A DNA stretch of 55,859 nt from positions 1 to 55,859 of the forward strand of contig CACEKW010000004.1 in the NCBI GenBank assembly GCA_902560185.1. The letters are read 5' to 3'. Below, one piece after another: positions 1-7,829 of this stretch. The notes beneath the pieces were generated by a model, which made no database searches, was not told where the DNA came from, and worked only from the letters and a program-made list of their open reading frames with translations. Every line of letters begins with the position of its first letter. Within the stretch, counting starts at the first letter, position 1. The translations under genes and the position numbers were made by a program. The stretch comes from an uncultured Pelagibacteraceae bacterium. GTDB lineage: Bacteria > Pseudomonadota > Alphaproteobacteria > Pelagibacterales > Pelagibacteraceae.

Positions 1-1
1 A

Positions 2-124
2 CAAAACTTTGATGATGAAGAAATTATGGGTGTAGAAAAAATATCCAAAAATATAACTGAATCACTTTCGATACTTGTAGAAAAAAAATTAGATTTATTT
101 TCAAGCACAGTTAATAATAAATAA
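2..124 (+). CDS. pth: Peptidyl-tRNA hydrolase, C-terminal fragment (5' end outside window)
   Basis: An open frame enters from the left edge and ends in TAA at 122-124, giving about 40 residues. The tail (GVEKISKNITESLSILVEK, then KLDLF) resembles the end of bacterial Pth, where a helix with an acidic/hydrophobic pattern is followed by a short F-containing tail. Pth releases peptides from prematurely dropped peptidyl-tRNA in the cytosol. Its stop overlaps the ychF start (TAATG), and pth-ychF is a common bacterial gene pair, which supports the call. The catalytic part lies outside the window, so identity rests on a short tail plus context. Confidence 0.6.
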   Translation, partial: QNFDDEEIMGVEKISKNITESLSILVEKKLDLFSSTVNNK

Positions 125-1197
125 TGAGTTTTAAATGTGGGATTGTTGGATTACCTAATGTTGGTAAATCAACGCTTTTCAATGCACTAACTAATTCCAG
201 TAAAGCACAAGCTGCTAATTTTCCTTTTTGTACAATTGATCCAAATATTGGAGTTGTAATAGTTCCTGATGAAAGATTAAACAATTTAGCTAAAATTTCA
301 AAATCAAAAAAAATAATCAATACCACTATCTCTTTTGTTGATATTGCTGGACTGGTAAAAGGTGCATCCAAAGGTGAAGGTTTGGGTAATAAATTTCTTT
401 CTCATATTAGAGAAGTCGATGCAATTATTCACATGATCAGGTGCTTTGACTCTAATGATATTCAAAATGTAAACCCCTCTGTTGACCCGGTTAGAGATAT
501 CGAAATTATAGAAACAGAGATGATGCTTGCAGATCTTGAGTCTATTCAAAAGAGGTTAGAAAAAAATAATAAAAAAAATGTTGATGAGGATCAAATCAAA
601 ATTCTTGAAATAGCTATGGATTGTATAAATAATAATAAAAGTTTTGATGATTTAAAGACTCAATTTAATAAAAAGCAACTTAATCAATCTGGGTTATTAT
701 CACTCAAACCTAAAATTTTTGTTTGTAACGTAGATGAACAAAGTGTTCAAAGTGGAAATAATTACACTCAATCATTTATTGATAAGTATGGAAACAATAA
801 TACTTTAATCGTCTCTGCAGACATAGAAAATCAAATAAATGAATTGGATAGTAATGAGAAAAAAAATTATATGGAAATGATTGGATTAAAGGAAACAGGA
901 TTGAATAAATTAATTAAGAAAGGTTACGAAATTCTCGACCTAGATACATACTTTACATCTGGACCCGAAGAAACTCGAGCATGGACAATTGAAAAAAATT
1001 GTACTGCTCCAAAAGCTGCAGGTGAAATTCATACTGATTTTGAAAAAGGATTTATTCGGGCTGAAACTATTTCTTACGATGATTTCATATCCAATGATGG
1101 TTGGGTAAATTCAAAAAATAATGGAAAAATGAGATTAGAAGGGAAAGATTATATAGTTAAAGATGGAGACGTTTTAAACTTCCGTTTCAATACGTGA
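124..1197 (+). CDS. ychF: YchF/OLA1-family P-loop ATPase
   Basis: This 357-aa Obg-family protein is known in other bacteria to prefer ATP over GTP and to bind ribosomes. The G1 loop GLPNVGKST is at residues 9-17, the switch region NFPFCTIDPN follows at about 33-42, the G3 motif DIAGLVKGAS is at about 73, and a C-terminal TGS domain ends the protein (HTDFEKGFIRAE, then KDGDVLNFRF). Length is normal for the family. It is translationally coupled to pth through TAATG. Its last 24 bases are shared with the convergent petC gene, so the two transcripts overlap at their 3' ends. Confidence 0.96.
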   Translation: MSFKCGIVGLPNVGKSTLFNALTNSSKAQAANFPFCTIDPNIGVVIVPDERLNNLAKISKSKKIINTTISFVDIAGLVKGASKGEGLGNKFLSHIREVDAIIHMIRCFDSNDIQNVNPSVDPVRDIEIIETEMMLADLESIQKRLEKNNKKNVDEDQIKILEIAMDCINNNKSFDDLKTQFNKKQLNQSGLLSLKPKIFVCNVDEQSVQSGNNYTQSFIDKYGNNNTLIVSADIENQINELDSNEKKNYMEMIGLKETGLNKLIKKGYEILDLDTYFTSGPEETRAWTIEKNCTAPKAAGEIHTDFEKGFIRAETISYDDFISNDGWVNSKNNGKMRLEGKDYIVKDGDVLNFRFNT

Positions 1198-1953
1198 CCA
1201 TATTCTTTTCATACTAAAATAAACTAGGATAGTTAAAATAATTAAATACACGATAGCTTTAAAACCCATTTGATGTCTTGACTCTAAATGAGGTTCAGCT
1301 GACCACATCAAGAATGTTGTTACATCTTTTGACATTTGCTCAACAGAAGCTATTGTACCATCAGAGTATTCTACTAATCCATCTGATAACTGATTAGCCA
1401 TTTTAATTTTATTCCCATACATATATTTATTATAATACACACCATCATCTAAAGTAACTCCAGCTGGTGGGTCTTCATATCCTTGAAGCAATGAGTAAAT
1501 ATAATCTACCCCACCCCCTCTTGCTTTAACTAGCACAGACATGTCTGGTGGATAAGCACCTCCATTTGCAGCTTGAGCAGCTTGAACGTTATCATAGGGC
1601 ATTACAAACTTATCTGATAATCTGCCCGGACGAGTAAACATATCACCGTCTGAATTAGGTCCATCCTTGACTTCAAAAGATGCAGCAATAGCTTTTGCTT
1701 GCTCTATAGAAAATTCTGGTCCCCCTTTCTCAGCTAAGTTTCTATAACTTAAATATTTCATTGAATGACAAGAAGAGCACACCTCTGTGTAGACTTGATA
1801 ACCTCTTTGAAGTGCAGCTCGATCAAACTTTCCAAAGAGTCCTTTGAAGCTCCAATCGGTTTTTAAATATTCAACTTTTTCTGCAGCTAGAGTGCTGAGT
1901 GAAAGTCCAGAAAATAAGATAATAAATGAAAATATTTTAAAAAAATTTTTCAC
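1174..1953 (-). CDS. petC: Cytochrome c1, bc1 complex subunit
   Basis: Cytochrome c1 of the ubiquinol:cytochrome c reductase (complex III), 259 aa, passes electrons from the Rieske centre to soluble cytochrome c. An N-terminal signal peptide (hydrophobic residues 4-22, cleavage likely after TLAA), the haem c site C59-S-S-C62-H63, and one C-terminal membrane anchor (about residues 230-250) are visible. It starts directly after the petB stop and is the last gene of the petA-petB-petC operon. The 3' end overlaps ychF by 24 bases on the opposite strand. Confidence 0.97.
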   Translation of the reverse strand: MKNFFKIFSFIILFSGLSLSTLAAEKVEYLKTDWSFKGLFGKFDRAALQRGYQVYTEVCSSCHSMKYLSYRNLAEKGGPEFSIEQAKAIAASFEVKDGPNSDGDMFTRPGRLSDKFVMPYDNVQAAQAANGGAYPPDMSVLVKARGGGVDYIYSLLQGYEDPPAGVTLDDGVYYNKYMYGNKIKMANQLSDGLVEYSDGTIASVEQMSKDVTTFLMWSAEPHLESRHQMGFKAIVYLIILTILVYFSMKRIWSRIETEV

Positions 1954-3216
1954 TTATTTATTTAAACTTTCCTTGTTCTTTGCTGTGGCTAAATTAGGTG
2001 AACCACCTAGTATCGGTTCGGTAATACTTAATGGAATTGGAAGAGTTTTTTCTTTCCAACCTAAAACTGGAAGTATTACTAAAAAATGTAAGAAATAGTA
2101 TGCTGTAGCTACTCTAGCAACTAACAGATATAATCCCTCTGCTGGCATAGCACCAACATATCCCAGGATCAAAACATCAGCGACAAGGATCCAATAAAAT
2201 TGTCTGTATAAAGGTCTAAATACTGCTGATCTAATTTTTGAGGTATCGAGCCATGGAAGAGCTGCTAAAATTAAAATAGCAGATAACATTGCAACTACTC
2301 CTAAAAGTTTATCTGGGACCGATCTTAAAATTGCGTAGAATGGTAATAAATACCACTCCGGAACAATATGTGCCGGCGTAACTAACGGATTAGCTTCAAT
2401 ATAATTATCTGCATGACCTAAAATATTTGGCGTATAGAAAACAAAAAATGCAAAAACAATCATAAACATTAGTAAAGCAAAACCATCTTTTATTACAATG
2501 TATGGATGGAATGGTACTGTATCTTTTGAAGGTTTTTTAATGTCAATTCCAACTGGATTATTATTTCCAGGAACATGAAGTGCCCATATGTGAAGAACAA
2601 CTAAACCTAAAATTAAAAAAGGTATTAAATAGTGAAGTGTAAAAAATCTTGTTAAAGTAGGATTATCAACTGAGTAACCTCCCCATAACCAAGTAACAAT
2701 ACCCTCGCCTACTAAAGGAATTGCACTAAATAGATTTGTAATTACAGTTGCACCCCAGAAACTCATTTGGCCCCATGGAAGTACATAACCCAAAAATGCA
2801 GCTGCCATCATTAATAAATAAATGATGATACCTATTATCCAAATTATTTCCCTAGGAGCTTTGTAAGAACCATAAAATAATGATCTAAATATGTGAATAT
2901 AAACAGCCAAAAAAAACATTGAAGCACCATTTGCATGAATGTATCTAATTAACCAACCATAGTTAACATCTCTCATAATATGCTCGACACTATCAAAAGC
3001 CATGTCAGCATGAGCGATATAATGCATTGCAAGAACTAAACCCGTTACAATTTGAGTAATCAAACAAAAAGTTAATATTCCACCAAACGTCCACCAATAA
3101 TTTAAATTTTTAGGTGTTGGATAGTCAGTTAAGTGATTTGCAAGAGTTAATAATGGTAAACGATCGTTAAACCATTTTCCAAATTTTGATTTCGGTGTGT
3201 ATTCGTGATCACTCAT
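1954..3216 (-). CDS. petB: Cytochrome b, bc1 complex subunit
   Basis: The 420-aa membrane subunit of complex III carries both b haems and the Qo and Qi quinone sites. Many transmembrane helices, histidine-bearing helices near residues 85-120 and 190-215, and the Qo-site motif PEWY (in [15 protein letters not shown]) are visible. The length is that of the full-size fused cytochrome b of proteobacteria, not the split b6/subunit IV form. It sits 5 bases after petA and abuts petC. Confidence 0.98.
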   Translation of the reverse strand: MSDHEYTPKSKFGKWFNDRLPLLTLANHLTDYPTPKNLNYWWTFGGILTFCLITQIVTGLVLAMHYIAHADMAFDSVEHIMRDVNYGWLIRYIHANGASMFFLAVYIHIFRSLFYGSYKAPREIIWIIGIIIYLLMMAAAFLGYVLPWGQMSFWGATVITNLFSAIPLVGEGIVTWLWGGYSVDNPTLTRFFTLHYLIPFLILGLVVLHIWALHVPGNNNPVGIDIKKPSKDTVPFHPYIVIKDGFALLMFMIVFAFFVFYTPNILGHADNYIEANPLVTPAHIVPEWYLLPFYAILRSVPDKLLGVVAMLSAILILAALPWLDTSKIRSAVFRPLYRQFYWILVADVLILGYVGAMPAEGLYLLVARVATAYYFLHFLVILPVLGWKEKTLPIPLSITEPILGGSPNLATAKNKESLNK

Positions 3217-3221
3217 AATAA

Positions 3222-3734
3222 TTATCCAATTTTAATTGTATTAGCATTAACAAATTCGTATTTAGGGATCTCCATATTAGTCGGAGCTGGTCCCTTTCTA
3301 ATTCTTCCAGAGATATCATAGTGCGAACCATGACAAGGACAAAACCATCCATTGTATTCGCCTTTTTGATCTAAAGGAACGCAGCCTAAATGAGTGCACA
3401 CTCCAAGCATGACTAACCACTCGGGGTTCGCTGCACGATCCTCATCTTTTTCTGGATGTTTTAAATCCTCTAACTTTACAGATCTTGCTTCAGCTATCTC
3501 ATCTTGTGTTCTTCTACGAATAAAAACTGGTTTACCTCTCCATAAAACTGTAATTGTTTTACCTGGATTTACCGCACTTACATCAACCTCGGTGCTCGCC
3601 AAAGCTTTGACTGATGCGTCTGGGTTCATCTGATCGATCATTGGCCATATCGTTGCACCAACACCAACCGCACCAACTGCATAAGTTGCTGTGAATAAGA
3701 AATCTCGTCTATTAGTTTTTTTTTCTGACATCAA
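3222..3734 (-). CDS. petA: Rieske iron-sulfur subunit of the bc1 complex
   Basis: The 170-aa [2Fe-2S] subunit accepts the first electron from ubiquinol at the Qo site. The cluster ligands are in CTHLGC (C113, H115, C118) and CPCHGSH (C132, C134, H135). The N-terminus has a twin-arginine type sequence (RRDFLF at 9-14) followed by a hydrophobic segment that also acts as the membrane anchor. It is the first gene of the petABC operon. Two ATG codons are adjacent at the start, and either may be used. Confidence 0.97.
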   Translation of the reverse strand: MMSEKKTNRRDFLFTATYAVGAVGVGATIWPMIDQMNPDASVKALASTEVDVSAVNPGKTITVLWRGKPVFIRRRTQDEIAEARSVKLEDLKHPEKDEDRAANPEWLVMLGVCTHLGCVPLDQKGEYNGWFCPCHGSHYDISGRIRKGPAPTNMEIPKYEFVNANTIKIG

Positions 3735-3764
3735 TAATAGTTAAATATACTCAATATTGCTTTT

Positions 3765-3793
3765 TTCTACTTAAATATATGATTTCATATAAT
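3765..3793 (+). promoter_or_regulatory. Candidate sigma-70-type promoter for trmL-hemF-greA
   Basis: An exact TATAAT lies at 3788-3793, 17 bases downstream of TTCTAC (3765-3770), in the 87-base divergent gap between petA and trmL. A start near 3800 would leave a leader of about 20 bases before the ATG at 3822, with a GAAAG ribosome site. The region is very AT-rich, so a chance match is possible. Confidence 0.4.
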
Positions 3794-3821
3794 ATAAAAT
3801 GATAAATTTACTACTGAAAGA

Positions 3822-4295
3822 ATGACACAGAATTTGATAAATCATGGCCCTAAAATTGCTTTATTTGAACCAGACATACCTCAAAATACAGCAGCAATAA
3901 TCAGAACCTGTGCGTGCCTAGGTGCAAAACTTGAAATAATAGAGCCTTGCGGGTTTATGCTGAGTGACAGAAGATTTAAGCGAGTCGTTATGGATTATAT
4001 GAATGAAAAAGACATAAAATTCCATCAAAGCTCAGACGATTTTTTTAAATCGAAAAAAGATCAAAGAATAGTTCTAATGACCACAAAAGCCTCTGTTTCT
4101 TACACAAAATTTAAGTTTAATAAAAATGACACTATTCTTTTTGGTAGAGAAAGTGCCGGAGTTCCAAATGAGGTTCACAAAAAAATTAAAGATAGACTCA
4201 AAATTCCTATGAAAAACAATAAGCGCTCACTTAATATTGCATCTTCTGTTGCAATCATATTGGCAGAAAGTTTAAAACAAACTAAATTAATCTAA
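3822..4295 (+). CDS. trmL: tRNA (cytidine/uridine-34 2'-O)-methyltransferase TrmL
   Basis: A 157-aa SPOUT-fold enzyme that 2'-O-methylates the wobble base of tRNA-Leu isoacceptors using S-adenosylmethionine. The N-terminal FEPDIPQNTAAIIRTC segment and the knot motifs ILFGRESAGVP (about 104-114) and SLNIASSVAIILAE near the C-terminus are characteristic of the short SpoU/TrmL group. It is the first gene of a three-gene plus-strand run with hemF (1-base gap) and greA. Confidence 0.93.
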   Translation: MTQNLINHGPKIALFEPDIPQNTAAIIRTCACLGAKLEIIEPCGFMLSDRRFKRVVMDYMNEKDIKFHQSSDDFFKSKKDQRIVLMTTKASVSYTKFKFNKNDTILFGRESAGVPNEVHKKIKDRLKIPMKNNKRSLNIASSVAIILAESLKQTKLI

Positions 4296-4296
4296 T

Positions 4297-5124
4297 ATGG
4301 ATTTAGAAATTAAAAAAGACATCACAAGTAATTGGTTCAAAATGCTACAAGAAGCTATTTGGCATACTATAACTAACCTTGAAAGAAAAGATGCGGATAT
4401 TAAAACCACTGTTTGGAACAGAAGTAAAAAAAGAGATGAAGGAGGTGGAGAATTTAGAATTTTAGAAAATGGAAAAATATTTGATAAAGTCGGAGTAAAT
4501 TTTTCTAAAGTTCATGGAAAATTCCCAAAACAATTTCAAAAAAATATTTTAGGTGCAAAAAAAAATCCCAGTTTTTGGGCTTCTGGTATTTCTGTTGTGA
4601 TGCATATGAAAAATCCCATGATCCCTGCCATGCATTTTAATACAAGATATATCTGCACAACTCAGGACTGGTTTGGTGGTGGTATGGATGTAACCCCATC
4701 AATAAAAGATGATAAGGAAAAAAAAGAATTTCATAAAACCCTAAAAAAAATGTGTGATCAACACAATAAGAAATATTACACAAAGTACAAGAAATGGTGT
4801 GATGAATATTTTTATTTAACTCATAGAAAAGAACCAAGGGGTATTGGTGGAATTTTTTTTGATTATAAAAAAGATAATTTTGAGAAAGATTTTAAATTTG
4901 TAAGAGATGTGGGGATCACTTTTCAATTTATTTTTGAAAAAATCATTAGAAAAAAAATGAAGAAAAAGTGGACTAAAAAACATAAAGAATTACAATTCAT
5001 AAAAAGAGGTCGTTATACAGAATTTAACTTACTCTATGACCGAGGAACAAAATTTGGTTTACAAACTGGTGGAAACGTTGAAGGTATTTTAATGTCATTA
5101 CCTCCGTTAGCAAAATGGAAATAA
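4297..5124 (+). CDS. hemF: Oxygen-dependent coproporphyrinogen III oxidase
   Basis: Haem biosynthesis enzyme, 275 aa, that oxidatively decarboxylates coproporphyrinogen III to protoporphyrinogen IX using O2. Family landmarks are MHFNTRYI, WFGGGMDVTP, RGIGGIFFDY, and the C-terminal GRYTEFNLLYDRGTKFGL with TGGN. The gene lies between trmL and greA with gaps of one base on each side, so it is probably co-transcribed. The aerobic form fits an obligately respiring cell. The bc1 and oxidase genes in this window use the haem it helps make. Confidence 0.96.
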   Translation: MDLEIKKDITSNWFKMLQEAIWHTITNLERKDADIKTTVWNRSKKRDEGGGEFRILENGKIFDKVGVNFSKVHGKFPKQFQKNILGAKKNPSFWASGISVVMHMKNPMIPAMHFNTRYICTTQDWFGGGMDVTPSIKDDKEKKEFHKTLKKMCDQHNKKYYTKYKKWCDEYFYLTHRKEPRGIGGIFFDYKKDNFEKDFKFVRDVGITFQFIFEKIIRKKMKKKWTKKHKELQFIKRGRYTEFNLLYDRGTKFGLQTGGNVEGILMSLPPLAKWK

Positions 5125-5125
5125 C

Positions 5126-5602
5126 ATGGACAAAGAACCAATTACTTTAAATGGCCTAAATAAACTTAAAGATGAATTAATCTTTTTAAAAGAAAAAAAA
5201 AGACCTGAGATTGTAGCGGCGATTGCTGAAGCGAGGTCACATGGTGATCTAAAAGAAAATGCAGAGTACCACGCTGCAAAAGAAGAGCAGTCTCATAATG
5301 AGGGAAGGATTACTGAAATTAATGATATCATTGCTAGAGCAAATGTCATTGATGTTACGAAACTAAATAATGATGGAAAAGTTATCTTTGGCTCGACTGT
5401 GTTTTTAGAAAATTTAGATACTGGAGAAAAAATAAATTATAAGATTGTAGGAAAAGATGAAGCTGATCTCAAACAAAAATTAATTTATTTTCAATCACCT
5501 ATAGGTAAAGGTTTAATAGGAAAAAATAAAAATGATTTAGTTGAAATAAAAACTCCTGCCGGGGTCAAAAATTTTGAAATTAAAGACGTAAAATATATCT
5601 AA
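5126..5602 (+). CDS. greA: Transcription elongation factor GreA
   Basis: The 158-aa factor enters the secondary channel of RNA polymerase and stimulates cleavage of backtracked transcripts. An N-terminal antiparallel coiled coil (about residues 5-75) carries the acidic tip (ARSHGDLKENAEY) needed for cleavage, followed by the FKBP-like C-terminal domain (SPIGKGLIGK, then VEIKTP). Length is standard. Its stop codon overlaps the stop of the convergent cca gene by 4 bases. Confidence 0.97.
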   Translation: MDKEPITLNGLNKLKDELIFLKEKKRPEIVAAIAEARSHGDLKENAEYHAAKEEQSHNEGRITEINDIIARANVIDVTKLNNDGKVIFGSTVFLENLDTGEKINYKIVGKDEADLKQKLIYFQSPIGKGLIGKNKNDLVEIKTPAGVKNFEIKDVKYI

Positions 5603-6873
5603 TTGTTAACAATTTGACTTACTTGTTTATCTGAAATTTGAAAATTATTTTTCACCCATTCTTCCTCAATTATTTTTAATTTTACACCCAATTGTTTACC
5701 CTCAGGAATATTGAATTTTTCCATTAAAAATTCTGCACCCACAGGCATTTTTGGTATTGTTTTATCTTTGTAGAAATCAATTAATCTTTGAATATTTTCA
5801 GAATTTTTTTTTGATTTTATTAAATAATAATTGAGAATATCAGTTACAGCTTGTTTTCCATTATAATAAAAAATACCATTTAAGTTTTCCTCTCTGAAAG
5901 TTTTTGGTCCAATTTTTTCCTTAAAAAAATTATCAATAATTTTAATTCTTTTTTGATCTTTTTTAGAAATATTAAATTTGTACATAAAATAATCTGCATT
6001 ATCTGTCTCATCAATAATCATTAAAGATAATAGAAAGACAAAATCAGCCTTATTAATTATTTGTTTTTTTTTTGAGTTTAATTTTGAAAAAGTTTTTAAA
6101 TTATTTAATTCAGGAAAAACAATTAAAAATAATTCTGAGCTCAATTTATCATCAGCTAATTTTTCTAATATTTCTAAGTGAGTTATTTTTTTTAGCTCAT
6201 CTAATAGTCTCTCTTTAGATAATTTTGAGATACCACCGATATTAATTTTAAGTTTTCTGATTAATTCTGGATTATGCGGATGCTTTGAGTAATGGGCGAA
6301 AAATCTTAAATATCTTAAAATTCTCAAATAATCTTCTTTAATTCTTTTATCAGCTTCTCCTATAAAATTTACAAAACCGTTTTCTAAGTCTTTTTTACCC
6401 TCAAAAGGATCAAACAAGTTTCCATTTTCATCCGCGTAAATGGAATTGATGGTAAAATCCCTTCTTAATGCATCCTCTTTCCAATTTTTTGAAAATTTCA
6501 CTTTTGCATGTCTTCCATCTGTTAAAATATCTTCTCTCAATGAGGTAATCTCAAATTTGTACCCTTCTATAAGTGCTGTAATTGTTCCATGTTCAATACC
6601 AGTTTCGTAATAATCAATTTTATTTTCTTTCAAAACTTCACAAACCTTTTGAGGATCAAGATTTGTAGCCATATCAATATCATTTACTATTTCTTTATTA
6701 ATGATTTTTCTTATGCAACCTCCTACAAATCTTACTTCACTATCTGATGAATAAGAATTTATGGCTTTAAATATTTTATTTGCTGGAGTATTTTTTGTTA
6801 AATCTCGAATACTTTGACTTATATAATTTAAATTATTTGATCTAAAAAAAATTGTATCTAAAAAATTTTTCAT
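5599..6873 (-). CDS. cca: CCA tRNA nucleotidyltransferase / poly(A) polymerase family
   Basis: A 424-aa class II nucleotidyltransferase that adds or repairs the 3' CCA of tRNAs. The head has VRFVGGCIRK (about 48-57) and the metal site DIDMATN (about 66). DFTINSIY and the RNA-binding segment EDYLRILRYLRFFAHY follow. The family also includes poly(A) polymerases, and the two cannot be told apart with certainty by eye. The ATG lies 3 bases after the 3' CCA of a tRNA-Gln gene on the same strand. No ribosome site can fit in that gap, so any such signal would overlap the tRNA. Confidence 0.93.
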   Translation of the reverse strand: MKNFLDTIFFRSNNLNYISQSIRDLTKNTPANKIFKAINSYSSDSEVRFVGGCIRKIINKEIVNDIDMATNLDPQKVCEVLKENKIDYYETGIEHGTITALIEGYKFEITSLREDILTDGRHAKVKFSKNWKEDALRRDFTINSIYADENGNLFDPFEGKKDLENGFVNFIGEADKRIKEDYLRILRYLRFFAHYSKHPHNPELIRKLKINIGGISKLSKERLLDELKKITHLEILEKLADDKLSSELFLIVFPELNNLKTFSKLNSKKKQIINKADFVFLLSLMIIDETDNADYFMYKFNISKKDQKRIKIIDNFFKEKIGPKTFREENLNGIFYYNGKQAVTDILNYYLIKSKKNSENIQRLIDFYKDKTIPKMPVGAEFLMEKFNIPEGKQLGVKLKIIEEEWVKNNFQISDKQVSQIVNN

Positions 6874-6876
6874 ACT

Positions 6877-6950
6877 TGGCTGGGGCGCTAGGATTCGAAC
6901 CTAGGATGCAGGTACCAAAAACCCGTGCCTTACCGCTTGGCTACGCCCCA
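6877..6950 (-). tRNA. trnQ(uug): tRNA-Gln (anticodon UUG)
   Basis: The 74-nt minus-strand gene folds as a full cloverleaf. The acceptor TGGGGCG pairs with CGCCCCA and is followed by discriminator G and an encoded CCA (6877-6879). The D-arm is GCC/GGC, the anticodon stem is CGGGT/ACCTG with loop TTTTGGT (anticodon TTG), and the T-arm is CTAGG-TTCGAAT-CCTAG. It closely resembles bacterial tRNA-Gln, including the weak U1-A72 pair typical of this tRNA. It lies 33 bases downstream of ispE and 3 bases upstream of cca. Confidence 0.97.
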
Positions 6951-6983
6951 ATATTAAGTTCGTATAACACAAAAAAATCAAAT

Positions 6984-7829
6984 TTATATAGTTTTTGAGG
7001 CTATACACCAGATATTTTTGTATTTTTGAATAAACCTTTTTTTCGCACGTTCACATCTTTTTTTTGTTTGAAAATATGCAACTAAAGCTGATCCCGATCC
7101 AGTCATTCTTACAAAAACTGGGTTTAAAGAATTCTCTAAATAAAGTTTAATATTTTTTAATCTTGGGTATTTTAAAAAAGCTATTGTTTCTAAGGAATTT
7201 TTCATATCTTTTAAAAAATTGATATCAAACATTTTTTTGGCTCCCTTGCCAAATTTTGCTTTATCAAACTTTCTAACCTTTGAATAAATATCCTTAGTCG
7301 AACAACCAAAATTTGGTTTTACGATTAATGGGTAAATTTTTTTTACATTATTGAAATACTTTATTTTATTTCTTGAATTTAAAATCTTACTTTTATGATT
7401 TAAGCCTAACATCACATCTGAACCAATTAACTTAGAAATTTTTAACATTTCCTTATTTTTGATATTGATTATTCTCTTATGAGCCAAATATCTTAGTATA
7501 CTTGCTGCATTCATTGAGCCACCGCCAAGACCAGCTTTATCAGGTATAGATTTTTTGATTTTGATTTGAAATCTTTGGTTTTTCAAAATTTTTTTTTTTT
7601 CTAAGATTTCAAATAATTTAGAAATAGTATTTTTCTTACCTATCCTCCGAGAAAATTTTCCATTGAATGAAATTAAATGTTTTTTTGATTTAATTTTTTT
7701 GATCAAAATTATGTCGTGCAAATCTACGAAGCTTATTATGCTCTCTATATTATGCAAAGATTTACTTTTGCTTATAACATTTAATGCCAAATTTAATTTC
7801 GCGTGTGATTTTATTCTTGAAAAAGGCAT
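6984..7829 (-). CDS. ispE: 4-diphosphocytidyl-2-C-methyl-D-erythritol kinase
   Basis: GHMP-family kinase of the MEP isoprenoid pathway, 281 aa, phosphorylating CDP-methylerythritol at the 2-position. The N-terminus has AKLNLALNV and the ATP-binding glycine-rich loop is PDKAGLGGGSMNAAS (about 91-105). The C-terminal GHMP motif is MTGSGSALVAYF. Its ATG overlaps the stop of the TPR gene (TAATG), so the two are translationally coupled. It supplies the same pathway as ispH and the carotenoid genes farther along. Confidence 0.93.
   Translation of the reverse strand: MPFSRIKSHAKLNLALNVISKSKSLHNIESIISFVDLHDIILIKKIKSKKHLISFNGKFSRRIGKKNTISKLFEILEKKKILKNQRFQIKIKKSIPDKAGLGGGSMNAASILRYLAHKRIINIKNKEMLKISKLIGSDVMLGLNHKSKILNSRNKIKYFNNVKKIYPLIVKPNFGCSTKDIYSKVRKFDKAKFGKGAKKMFDINFLKDMKNSLETIAFLKYPRLKNIKLYLENSLNPVFVRMTGSGSALVAYFQTKKRCERAKKRFIQKYKNIWCIASKTI

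Noticed and set aside
1844-2098. Overlapping antisense open frames such as this one as genes
   Set aside because: They run antisense through conserved genes, have no recognisable domains or ribosome sites, and arise from AT-rich coding on the other strand.
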